This document shows positions 55,360 through 63,580 of a stretch of 64,000 nucleotides of DNA, one piece after another. This stretch comes from Pseudarthrobacter psychrotolerans (GTDB lineage: Bacteria > Actinomycetota > Actinomycetes > Actinomycetales > Micrococcaceae): the NCBI RefSeq assembly GCF_009911795.1, contig NZ_CP047898.1, forward strand, positions 1 through 64,000, read 5' to 3'. Under the pieces are notes generated by a model that had not been told where the DNA came from, did no database searches, and worked only from the letters and a program-made list of their open reading frames with translations. The translations under genes were made by a program, and so were the position numbers. Positions within the stretch are counted from its first letter, which is position 1; each line of letters opens with the position of its first letter.

Positions 55360-55844
55360 GGTAGCGAGCTCACCATTCCGCTGCTCTCCAGTCCGCCGCT
55401 CTCCAGTCCGCCGTTGTCGAGCCGGTGCGGGCTGACTGCTTCACGGATGTTCGCGGGCCAGGGTTGGGCAGCCGCAGAACCGGAGGGTACGTGTGCAACG
55501 GTCACGGTTCCAAAGGCGGCGATTCCGGCCTCGGATCCGGCGTGGGCGTGGCCGTGGACCTCGAAACCATATGTAATTGAGGTGCGGCCAAGCCGCTGGA
55601 TCCCCACAGTCGCGGTGACGCGTTGGCCGAACCACAGTTTGGACTTGAAGTTAACGACCTGCTGGACGCGGGGGGCGCTCGGGAAGTATTCCGGCAGATC
55701 GAGGCTGCGGAAGAGCTCCGCTTCGGCGGATTCGACCCATCGCATGATGGCGGAGTTGTGCTGGTGGCCGGAAGCGTCGGTATCCACCCATTCGACGGTG
55801 CGTTCGATGCTTGCATGCCGGTTTGGTGTGGCTTCGTCGTTCAT
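55356..55844 (-). CDS. Hotdog-fold acyl-CoA thioesterase (4-hydroxybenzoyl-CoA thioesterase-like)
   Basis: A 162-residue single-hotdog protein; ATG 55844 follows AAAGGGG. VEWVDTDASGHQHNSAIMRW has the catalytic Asp and the DTDxxGHxxN pattern of YbgC/4HBT thioesterases, followed by VVNFKSKLWFGQRVTATVGI. The C-end has a short repeated GGLES stretch (two 15-bp units at about 55384-55413). It is transcribed with paaX by a 4-base overlap. It may hydrolyse an aryl-CoA ester, perhaps to limit inducer. Confidence 0.82.
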   Translation of the reverse strand: MNDEATPNRHASIERTVEWVDTDASGHQHNSAIMRWVESAEAELFRSLDLPEYFPSAPRVQQVVNFKSKLWFGQRVTATVGIQRLGRTSITYGFEVHGHAHAGSEAGIAAFGTVTVAHVPSGSAAAQPWPANIREAVSPHRLDNGGLESGGLESSGMVSSLP

Positions 55845-56185
55845 GGCGCCCCTTTCAATGGCATGGCGTGGACCCCATGCCGCCATTTCAGTATATATCT
55901 GAAAGGCGACGACCGTCTAAAATATGCCACAACACGGGCAGTCATCACTGCAGCGAGCCGTGAGTCGGAGTCAGATGGTCGAACCCCAGATTTGTCCGGG
56001 TGCTGGCCAGTACATTGTTGGGAATACGTGAATTCAGTATGAGCTCGTGGAGGATGAAGCGGTCCGATTCGTCAAGCCGAATTGGATTCGACTGAAGCGG
56101 GCAAGGTTCACGTGGTTCTGAATCGGACACGGTCCTTTCTCAAATTTTCACCCTATGGAACGAATCTCCGAGAGGACCACAAACC
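55845..56185. promoter_or_regulatory. Divergent region thioesterase-paaX / kynU with palindrome
   Basis: This 341-bp gap has no gene. A perfect inverted repeat TTTCAG-TATATAT-CTGAAA lies at 55886-55904, 42 bases before the thioesterase start, and may be the PaaX operator. The GAGAGGACC before ATG 56186 is the kynU ribosome site. Confidence 0.5.
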
Positions 56186-56545
56186 ATGGCTGCACCCTTT
56201 CCTACGAGCCGGATCGAATGCCTCGAAGCAGATGAAAACGACCAGCTGGCTATCTACCGCAACGAGTTTGATGTGCCCGGCGGCGCTATCTACCTGGACG
56301 GCAATTCTCTGGGCGCCGGCCTCACTCCGCCCTTGAATTGGCGAACACCATCGTTGACCCGGGAGTGGGGACTGATCCGGAGCTGAAATACGGCCGGCTG
56401 GTTTGATCTCCCCGAAAGGCTGGTGACAAACTGGCTGGACTGATCGGCGCTGGCCAGAGCGAAGTGGTTACGACCGACACCACATCCCTGAACCCCTTTA
56501 AGTCGCTGACGGCCGCAAGATCGCGTCCGGGGAACTTGCGCCAGG
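56186..56545 (+). pseudogene. kynU: Kynureninase, N-terminal quarter, frameshifted and truncated
   Basis: Reads MAAPFPTSRIECLEADENDQ, FDVPGGAIYLDGNSLGAG and, over frameshifts at about 56323, 56355, 56372 and 56430, LELANTIV, REWGTDLIRSWNTAGWFDLP, ERLGDKLAGLIGAGQSEVVT and TDTTSLNLFKSLTAA. YLDGNSLG, LIRSWNTAGW and DSTSxNLFK are hallmarks of kynureninase, the PLP enzyme that splits kynurenine to anthranilate and alanine. After about residue 115 (base about 56545) similarity ends, so the PLP-lysine part is absent. Its place before the anthranilate-type cluster explains the pathway's entry. Confidence 0.82.
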
Positions 56546-57031
56546 ACAGAAATGCCCGCCCGAAGGAGCGCTATCTCAACGGATTGGTGTGAGGGAGGCC
56601 GTGCGGGCAATGTCGGCCTTGGAGTGATGGAGTCCAGGCACGGCTCGGGAACTTGCGTTGTCCCTTGAACCGGCGGTGATACTTCAGGGTTTTGCCCTGT
56701 TGGTCGAATCTCTTCCGTTCCCGCGGCCGCCACTTCAACGTCATGGCCAGCGATGAAGGCCAGGACGTAAGAGCCACCAGCAACGGGACATCGTGCGATC
56801 AGCGACGCGATAGCCCATCGTGACCCTTCGTCGGCCGCGTCGGCCGCGACCGCCGTGCGGCAGCACACGTGGCCCGGGCAGTGTTTTGGCTGAAGAAACT
56901 AAGGCCCGGGCCCCGGTTGGATCTGTGAGCGTAGCTGGCTTGCCCCGGTGGAGTCCCATGGGCAAGGCGATGCCCCGGCTGCGACTGACCGCACCCGGGG
57001 CACCTTCGGCCCTAGTCTTTGAGTGACGCTA
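56546..57031. other. Unassigned stretch after the truncated kynureninase
   Basis: About 480 bases in which I find no gene. A minus-strand frame at about 56600-56840 (AAADEGSRWAIASLIARCPV-like) and another ending MTLKWRPRERKRFDQQ are open but short and without start signals. It could be a decayed insertion or deletion junction. Confidence 0.4.
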
Positions 57032-58318
57032 CTACGCGACGGCCCTGATCGGTTTGATGGCGATGCCGGCGAGGATAACGGCGATGATGGCGAACACATA
57101 CAGGGCGGGGTACCCGAAGAGCGAGATGACCAGCGCCGCGATTCCGGGGCTCAGGGCCTGCGGGATATTGGTGGCAATATTCAGGATTCCGAGGTCTTTG
57201 CCGGCGTCCTGACCGCCGTTCGGAAGGACAAGGGTCATCAGGGCAGTGTCGGCCGACATGTAGATGCCAAAGCCCAGGCCGTTGATGACGGACATGATGA
57301 TCATTCCGGAGACGGTCGGAGAAATCAGGGGCATGGACAGGCCGATGGCCAGGCAAACCGAAGAGATGTAGATGAAGATCTTGCGGCGGCCCAGTTTGTC
57401 GGAAAGCCAGCCGGTCACGGCGATACCCACGATGGTCGGCACCAGGCCGGCCATGCTCAGCAGGGCAACCGTCGCGGTGGCCTCCTCCGGGGCGAGCTTG
57501 ATGAAGTCGGTGAGGGCATAGAGCATGTACGTGAAGGCGGTGAAGTAGCCCAGGATGAACAGGAACCGTGCCGCGAAAGCCCAGCCGAAGTCAGGATATT
57601 TGCGCGGATTGATCCAGAAGGACTTCAGGAACGCGATGGGGTTGAAATCGGATCTCTTCATGTCGAGGCTCGGCAGGTCTGCGTTGAACAGGACGAAGCC
57701 CAGCGTCGCGACAATCACCAGGATGCCGAAGATGGCGTATCCCAGGCCAAGGTTCGCAGCCAGGCTTCCCGCCATCACAACGCCCAATACGCTGCCAACC
57801 ATCAGGCCAAGGCCTGCGATCGAGGATGCAACGCCGCGTCGGGCCTCTGTGAAGCGGTCAGGGGTGATGGCAGTCATCGGATTCTGAAGGACATTCAGAG
57901 CTACCTGGATGATGACCCAGCAGATGGTGATCCACAGGATGGAACCGGCGGTGGGGAGGATGAAAAGGAACATCGCGCCCACTCCGGCGCCCAGGACCAT
58001 CCACGGCGTCCGGCGTCCCCAGCGGCTGCGGGTGCGGTCCGAGATCGCGCCGATCAGCGGCTGGGCGACGATGGTAAAGACCAGCGAAATGGTTGATACA
58101 AGGCCAAAATTGACCACTTTGTTCGCCGCATCGATGTTGGCGATCTGAGTGGGGAGCAGTATGGACAACAGTCCGGAGTACGTGGCAAATAAAACGAATC
58201 CAAGGATGGCCAGCGACGGCAGCAGCCTCTTGGTTTCCGGTGCCGCCTGGGGCTTCCCGGAATCGGGACTCTGAACGTCGGCTTCGAATGCTTCGGCCGG
58301 CTGCAGTGGTATAGACAT
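57032..58318 (-). CDS. MFS transporter
   Basis: A 428-residue membrane protein with 12 helices. ATG 58318 has GGATGGAG upstream. Helix 1 LAILGFVLFATYSGLLSILL; loop 2-3 motif IGAISDRTRSRWGRRTPWMV is the MFS motif A form of the GPH/sugar-like group; repeated in the second half as TGWLSDKLGRRKIFIYISSV. Helices such as LFILGYFTAFTYMLYALTDF follow. Substrate unknown. It is divergent from the esterase at 58449, which hints that it imports an ester or a sugar-like compound hydrolysed by that enzyme. Confidence 0.86.
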   Translation of the reverse strand: MSIPLQPAEAFEADVQSPDSGKPQAAPETKRLLPSLAILGFVLFATYSGLLSILLPTQIANIDAANKVVNFGLVSTISLVFTIVAQPLIGAISDRTRSRWGRRTPWMVLGAGVGAMFLFILPTAGSILWITICWVIIQVALNVLQNPMTAITPDRFTEARRGVASSIAGLGLMVGSVLGVVMAGSLAANLGLGYAIFGILVIVATLGFVLFNADLPSLDMKRSDFNPIAFLKSFWINPRKYPDFGWAFAARFLFILGYFTAFTYMLYALTDFIKLAPEEATATVALLSMAGLVPTIVGIAVTGWLSDKLGRRKIFIYISSVCLAIGLSMPLISPTVSGMIIMSVINGLGFGIYMSADTALMTLVLPNGGQDAGKDLGILNIATNIPQALSPGIAALVISLFGYPALYVFAIIAVILAGIAIKPIRAVA

Positions 58319-58448
58319 GACGCGAACTCCATCCTGATGCGAACACCTCCGTTGGCGTCCGACTTGGCTATACCCAACTATGGGGCCGCGTATGAAATAC
58401 TTCAAGGGTCTAACTATATCTACTTTGCTTTTAGTAATGGAGGTCAGT

Positions 58449-60053
58449 ATGGAATCGATCGTTTCGACAGCAGCGGGTCAGGTTCGCGGCTTGGATGTAG
58501 GACCGGCGGTGGCGTACTTGGGAATTCCCTACGGCGCCCCCACCTCCGGCGACAACCGGTTCCGGGCGCCGCAGCCTGTCACGCCATGGGCCGGCGTCCG
58601 GGACGCCACGGTATTTGGCCCCGCTGCCCCCCAACAGACGCCCCATGCCGCGTCCAGGGCAATGATGCTGGAGCATGGGGTCCCCGAGGTAGTGCAAGGT
58701 TTCTCGAGCCTGCTGTACCCGCACTCCGGCAGCCCGGTGCAGGGGACCTTCATTGACGAGGATTGCCTCATGCTCAATGTGTGGGCGCCGGCCGGCAAGG
58801 CCTCCGGGGCGTTGCCGGTTATGGTTTGGTTGCACGGCGGAGCATTTGTACATGGCGCCGGGTCCGAACCCGCCTTCAATGGTGACCGTCTCGCCGATCA
58901 GGGCGACGTAGTTGTTGTGACGGTCAACCATCGTCTGGGTGTCTTGGGCTTCCTGCCCTATTCGGGCCCTGATTTCCCCGACGCCGGCCAGGCCGGAATG
59001 CTGGATATCGTCGCGGCCCTGAAATGGGTCAAGCTCAACATCGGGCAATTCGGTGGAGATCCGGCCAATGTTACGGTCTTCGGCCAATCCGGCGGAGGCA
59101 TGAAGATTTCAGCGCTGATGGCCATGCCGCAAGCGGATGGGTTATTCCACAAGGCCATCATTCAGAGCGGCGCGGGCCTCCAGCTGCTGGAGCAGGACTC
59201 GGCGGAGCTGTTGTTTGCTGCCTTACTTACGGAACTGAAGGTGGAAACTGAGGGGAGCGCCGTCGTCGGCGGCTCAATTGAAAAACTGAAGCAAGTCCCT
59301 GTGGAGGCTTTGCTGGCTGCTCAGGCCGTTGCAATGGCCCGGACCCCCGAAGTTGGTTTTGGGTTTGCCCCCGTCATCGACGGCACCACGATCGTGGGGC
59401 ACCCGCTGCAGGGTGTGGGCAGCAGTGCGTCCGAGGTGCCGCTGCTGATCGGTTGCACCAGCGAGGAGTTCGGACTCTTCTTGGCCATGGACCCGGGATA
59501 CGTGTCGGTGGATGAGGCTTCGCTCGCCGCGCGGCTTGAACAAGGCTATGGGGACTTGGCCGAAGAGCTGCTGGTGAGCTACATGGCAGCATTCCCTGAC
59601 GCTGATGCGAAGGAAATTTTGCGCCGGATGGAGACGGACCGCCATATCCGCGTCAGTAACCGGCAGTTTGTTGAACTGAAGCATCAAAACTCAACCGCGC
59701 CGGTCTATGGCTACCTCTTCGACTATCCGACCGGTGTTCTCCATGGGCAGTTGGGCGCCGCCCACAGCGTTGACCTCGCGTTTGTTTTCGGGAACCAGGA
59801 CCGCATTCCGCTGTCGGGAGTACTGGAGGGCCGCGATGAGATTGCTCATCAGATGGTTTCAGCCTGGACATCATTCGCGCACAGCGGAATGCCCTCATCA
59901 GAGGCGCTGCCCGTCTGGCCGGAGCACAACCCGGCAACCGTGGACACGATGGTGTTCGGCTGGCCGGAGTCCGTTGTTGTCCAGGATCCGGATGGAGATC
60001 GCCTGAAAGTCATGGAGAAATTGGCTTCCGGCCTTTTTCCCCGTAAGCCCTGA
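58449..60053 (+). CDS. Type-B carboxylesterase/lipase family protein
   Basis: A 534-residue serine esterase; ATG 58449 follows GGAGGT. Motifs: VAYLGIPYGAPTSGDNRFRA, EDCLMLNVWAPAG (EDCLxLN), the oxyanion MVWLHGGAFVHGAGSEPAFN, nucleophile VTVFGQSGGGMKISALMAMP (Ser in GQSGG), Glu region GCTSEEFGLFLA and the His in GVLHGQLGAAHSVDLAFVF. It resembles p-nitrobenzyl esterase and carbamate hydrolases. No signal peptide, so likely cytoplasmic. Divergent from the MFS gene with which it shares a 130-bp promoter region. Confidence 0.9.
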   Translation: MESIVSTAAGQVRGLDVGPAVAYLGIPYGAPTSGDNRFRAPQPVTPWAGVRDATVFGPAAPQQTPHAASRAMMLEHGVPEVVQGFSSLLYPHSGSPVQGTFIDEDCLMLNVWAPAGKASGALPVMVWLHGGAFVHGAGSEPAFNGDRLADQGDVVVVTVNHRLGVLGFLPYSGPDFPDAGQAGMLDIVAALKWVKLNIGQFGGDPANVTVFGQSGGGMKISALMAMPQADGLFHKAIIQSGAGLQLLEQDSAELLFAALLTELKVETEGSAVVGGSIEKLKQVPVEALLAAQAVAMARTPEVGFGFAPVIDGTTIVGHPLQGVGSSASEVPLLIGCTSEEFGLFLAMDPGYVSVDEASLAARLEQGYGDLAEELLVSYMAAFPDADAKEILRRMETDRHIRVSNRQFVELKHQNSTAPVYGYLFDYPTGVLHGQLGAAHSVDLAFVFGNQDRIPLSGVLEGRDEIAHQMVSAWTSFAHSGMPSSEALPVWPEHNPATVDTMVFGWPESVVVQDPDGDRLKVMEKLASGLFPRKP

Positions 60054-60073
60054 CCTGAATAGAACCACATAAA

Positions 60074-60091
60074 ACCGACTACGCAGTCGGT
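60074..60091. promoter_or_regulatory. TetR-type operator candidate
   Basis: ACCGACTACGCAGTCGGT: two 7-base arms around ACGC, upstream of the phosphatase gene. Its symmetry and length suit the TetR regulator encoded at 60996-61655. Confidence 0.55.
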
Positions 60092-60150
60092 AAATCAGCT
60101 ACAGTGTTTTCCGGCCCCCGGGCGGGGGCATCAGAGAGAGATGGCGGGCT

Positions 60151-60957
60151 ATGTCTTCAACGATTTTTACCGAACCGGGCAATTTCCGTGACCTGGGCGG
60201 GATTCCTGTCACCGGGGGAGAGGTGCGGTCTTCGCGTGTTTTCCGCAGTGATGACCTCAGTACGGCAACTGACGAGTTTCTCGACTCGCTGCTGGCGGAT
60301 CACGGCATCACGGAAGTGGTGGACCTTCGAGCCGCGGAGGAAACCGCCAAGGTGAATCTTGGACGGTTGGGCTCCCGCGGGATCGATTACCACAACGTGG
60401 CGCTCGGCGGCCAGGTTATGGACGGCTATGCTATGCCAGCCAACGACGACGACATGGCCGAGTTCTATGTCCGTCTCGTCGAGCAGCATTCACGGCAGAT
60501 GGTGAGCATTTTCAGCCTCATTGCCTGGAGCACAGGAGGCCTGGTTTTCCACTGCGCTGCCGGCAAGGACCGAACCGGGATCCTGGCTGCATTGCTGTTG
60601 AGGATACTTGGTGCCGAGGACGAAGAAATCATCAAAGACTACGGAGTCACCGCAGGCAATGTGCGCACAATGGTTGCGCGATGGCTGGCCGCCACTCCGG
60701 CGGCATCGTCGATGGCCAGTGACAGCGTTGCCGGTGAGGCTGCGGATGCTGATTCACCCCGGGTGCCACCCCGGGAGTTCCTCGAATCACTGGACATGGA
60801 TAACTTGCCGCCGCTGATGGACGCCAGGCCCACGGTCCTTCGTCTGGCGTTAGTAAAGCTCGATGCGAAGTACGGCGATGCATTGGAGCCGTTGCGGGCC
60901 GCAGGCCTGGACGAAAATCTGGTATCCCGTCTGCGCAGCCAGCTGGTGGTGGGCTGA
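60151..60957 (+). CDS. Tyrosine-protein-phosphatase family protein
   Basis: A 268-residue protein of the bacterial Y_phosphatase3 family. N-terminal FTEPGNFRDLGGIPVTGGEV and SRVFRSDDLSTATDEFLDSL are its hallmark, VVDLRAAEETAKV carries the general-acid region, and the P-loop is VFHCAAGKDRTGILAALLLR (Cys and Arg of HCxxGxxRT, here HCAAGKDRTG). It removes phosphate from proteins or phosphoinositide-like compounds, but members in catabolic clusters are of unknown role. It is preceded by a TetR-like palindrome and followed by tetR. Confidence 0.9.
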   Translation: MSSTIFTEPGNFRDLGGIPVTGGEVRSSRVFRSDDLSTATDEFLDSLLADHGITEVVDLRAAEETAKVNLGRLGSRGIDYHNVALGGQVMDGYAMPANDDDMAEFYVRLVEQHSRQMVSIFSLIAWSTGGLVFHCAAGKDRTGILAALLLRILGAEDEEIIKDYGVTAGNVRTMVARWLAATPAASSMASDSVAGEAADADSPRVPPREFLESLDMDNLPPLMDARPTVLRLALVKLDAKYGDALEPLRAAGLDENLVSRLRSQLVVG

Positions 60958-60995
60958 GTAGACTGATGCTGGACTAGAGGTGGGTAGTCGCAAAG

Positions 60996-61655
60996 TTGCT
61001 GCTGAATGGCATTTGCGGCACAAAGGAAGTGGCGGCATTGGGTGCAGCGGCAGGCGTCAGAAACGCCAAAGGTGAAAAGCGTCGCGCCGAAATTCTCGCC
61101 GAAGCTGAGCGTGTTTTTGCCGAGCTCGGCTACCGGGGTGCCGCCCTTCAGACAATTGCAGACCGGGCTGGGGTTACGCAGTCCGGTCTGCTGCATCACT
61201 TCCCTACAAAAAAGAAGTTACTCTTCGCTCTACTTGAGGAACACTTCAACCAGGACGAAGCCCGATTCCAGGACCAGAAGCGTGCCGACAAAGCCATCTG
61301 GAAGAAACTGAATGCGGTGGTCTCCCACAACGCGAGACACAAGATCTGGACCCGGTTTTTTGCCATCATGACGGCGGAGACTCTGACCAAGGACCACCCT
61401 GCCAGCGATTATATGAAGAACCGCTACGAGCTCGTCAGGTACAGCATGACGGTGGCCTTGAAGCAGGACATGGCGAGAGGTGCCATCCGCGGCGACGCCG
61501 ACATCGATGCCCTGGCTTCTTTGCTGATCGCTGTGACGGACGGCCTCCAGTTGCAGTATTTGCACAATAAAAAGATCGATATGAAGCCCAGCTTTGCCAT
61601 TCTGCAAGAGGCGCTGGATCTGTGGCTTGCGCCGGGGCCGACCCGCCAGAGCTAG
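60996..61655 (+). CDS. TetR-family transcriptional regulator
   Basis: Helix-turn-helix: GEKRRAEILAEAERVFAELG, YRGAALQTIADRAGVTQSGL, LHHFPTKKKLLFALLEEHFN. The C-terminal ligand domain of about 150 residues contains KIWTRFFAIMTAETLTKDHP. The start is unclear: TTG 60996, GTG 61029 and TTG 61038 are all in frame, the last being 10 bases after AAAGGA, so the first 10-15 residues are uncertain. Likely controls the phosphatase gene through the palindrome at 60074 and maybe the transporter downstream. Confidence 0.85.
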   Translation: MLLNGICGTKEVAALGAAAGVRNAKGEKRRAEILAEAERVFAELGYRGAALQTIADRAGVTQSGLLHHFPTKKKLLFALLEEHFNQDEARFQDQKRADKAIWKKLNAVVSHNARHKIWTRFFAIMTAETLTKDHPASDYMKNRYELVRYSMTVALKQDMARGAIRGDADIDALASLLIAVTDGLQLQYLHNKKIDMKPSFAILQEALDLWLAPGPTRQS

Positions 61656-61974
61656 GACCGCGTTATCACGTACGTCGAACTGGCTGAACTTCCATGAGGA
61701 AATAGCTGAGTCCGGCGACCCTTCCAGCGCTTCCAGGTTGAGCTGCCCGGTCCGGCATGCTGAGAGTGCGACCAAAACCGAGCATTAAAAGGTTTTCCTT
61801 GATTTACCGACCGAGCACACGGTATGTTTTGACAGTTGGTGAGCCGGGCCACATAACGGCGGGGAGCGAGTCCTTCGGATTCGCATTCAGCATGGCCAGA
61901 GCCGGGCAGCAAAAATGCCTGAGGCCGATAACCCACTGTTCTTCAATGTTCTTCTATGGACGAGGAGGTCCACT
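61656..61974. other. Gap before the ABC transporter operon
   Basis: No gene of its own is evident. It probably holds the transporter promoter; AGGAGGTCC at about 61963-61970 is the ribosome site for the TTG start at 61975. Confidence 0.45.
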
Positions 61975-63501
61975 TTGCGATCTACAGTTAGAGTCTGGAT
62001 GGCCGGGGTAGCCATGGCCACAGTTGCAGCACTTTCATTGACAGGGTGCGGCGCAACAGGAAATGAACCCGCGGGCCCCAAGACCGGTGGCACACTGACC
62101 ATCGGTGCCCGCCAGGACCTGGCGTCATTTGACCCCGGGGCATTCGATACCGGCGCACAGGTGCAGTACTGGCAGCCGGTTTACGACACCCTGCTGAACT
62201 ACACACCGGAGGGAAAGGTTGAACCGAACCTTGCCACGGAGTTCAAGTACAACGAAACCAATACGGTACTCACGCTCAAGCTGCGCGAGGGCGTCAAGTT
62301 CTCCGATGGCACACCGTTCAACGCCGATGCGGTCAAGGCGAACATCGAGCACTTGAAAAAGGCCACCGGCGTCAGCGTCTACATGGTGGGCAAAGTCAAG
62401 GTAGTCACCGTAGTGGATCCCACCACTGTTCAAATCGAACTGAGCGCACCTGATCCCGCCTTCACTTACTACCTTTGCTTGGTTGCCGGCGCCATGGGTT
62501 CGCCGGCGGCACTGGAGACCGAAGGTATCAAGACTGTTCCGGTGGGCAGTGGCCCCTACACCCTGGACACCGCGGCTACCATCCGCGGCAGCCAGTACAC
62601 CTACGTTCGGAACCCGGACTACTGGAACGCTACGGCCTTCCCTTACGACTCCGTGGTCGTCAAGCCGATGGAGGACCTGACCGCCCGTCTCAACGCCATC
62701 AAATCCGGTCAGGTTAATTCCGCCGAGGTGGACTCCACGGTGCTTTCAGAAGCGAGGGCGAGCAACGTCAAGGTCAATGAGCACATGATCGGCTGGCAGG
62801 GAATCATGTTGTTTGACCGCGAAGGAACGACAGTTCCCGCGTTGAAGGACAAGCGCGTCCGTCAGGCCTTGAACTATGCGATTGACGGCGAGTCAATCAA
62901 CAAAAACATCTACGGCGGTGAAGGAAAGGCCACACAGCAGATTTTCAACCCCGCGAGCCCTGCCTTCGACGAAAAGCTCAATGCCGCGTACCCGTACGAT
63001 CTGAAAAAGGCCAAGTCCCTGATGGCCGACGCCGGCTATGCCGGCGGTTTCGAGCTGACCATGCCTACAGTTCCCGGTGATCTCACGGGCCCGTACATCA
63101 CCCAACAGCTGGCTGAAATCGGTGTGAAGGTTACATGGGAAAAGGTGCCCAACGAGGCCCTCGTGCCCGATGTTCTCAAGGGAAAGTTTGCCGCTGCATC
63201 CTTTGGTTCCAGTTCCGGTCACCCGTGGCGTGATATCTCCAAGATGATCTCCGGGACCGCTGCATGGAACCCGTTCAAGACCAAGACCGCTGAACTTGAC
63301 GGGCTGTTGGCCAAAGTCCAGAGCAGTACCGGCGATGAACAGATTGCCGCCTACAAGGCGGTGAATAACTACATCACCGACAACGCCTGGTTCTGTGCGT
63401 GGGCCTACACGAAGAGCATCCAGCTCACCGACCATGGCACGCAGGTTGCCATGCAGGCCGGCAGCGGGGTTCCCTACCTTAGAAACTACTCCCGAGCCTA
63501 G
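61975..63501 (+). CDS. ABC transporter substrate-binding lipoprotein (oligopeptide/SBP_bac_5 family)
   Basis: A 508-residue solute-binding protein. TTG 61975 is set by GAGGAGGT 5-6 bases before; the lipoprotein signal VWMAGVAMATVAALSLTGCG has lipobox LTGC. Family motifs: GGTLTIGARQDLASFDPGAF, VYDTLLNYTPEGKVEPNLA, LKLREGVKFSDGTPFNADAV, VGSGPYTLD and VRQALNYAIDGESINKNIYG. Ligands of this family are peptides, nickel, opines or sugars. It is bound to the outer face of the membrane and works with the permease 79 bases downstream. Confidence 0.93.
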   Translation: MRSTVRVWMAGVAMATVAALSLTGCGATGNEPAGPKTGGTLTIGARQDLASFDPGAFDTGAQVQYWQPVYDTLLNYTPEGKVEPNLATEFKYNETNTVLTLKLREGVKFSDGTPFNADAVKANIEHLKKATGVSVYMVGKVKVVTVVDPTTVQIELSAPDPAFTYYLCLVAGAMGSPAALETEGIKTVPVGSGPYTLDTAATIRGSQYTYVRNPDYWNATAFPYDSVVVKPMEDLTARLNAIKSGQVNSAEVDSTVLSEARASNVKVNEHMIGWQGIMLFDREGTTVPALKDKRVRQALNYAIDGESINKNIYGGEGKATQQIFNPASPAFDEKLNAAYPYDLKKAKSLMADAGYAGGFELTMPTVPGDLTGPYITQQLAEIGVKVTWEKVPNEALVPDVLKGKFAAASFGSSSGHPWRDISKMISGTAAWNPFKTKTAELDGLLAKVQSSTGDEQIAAYKAVNNYITDNAWFCAWAYTKSIQLTDHGTQVAMQAGSGVPYLRNYSRA

Positions 63502-63580
63502 ACGCTGATGCCTGAGCGGTGCGGGGGGATGGTTCCCTCGCGCCGCACGGGCACCGTTACTGCTGGCTCCTGAGAGGACC

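Noticed and set aside
57023..58096. 357-codon plus-strand frame opposite the MFS gene
   Set aside because: Highly charged low-complexity shadow of a membrane protein gene.
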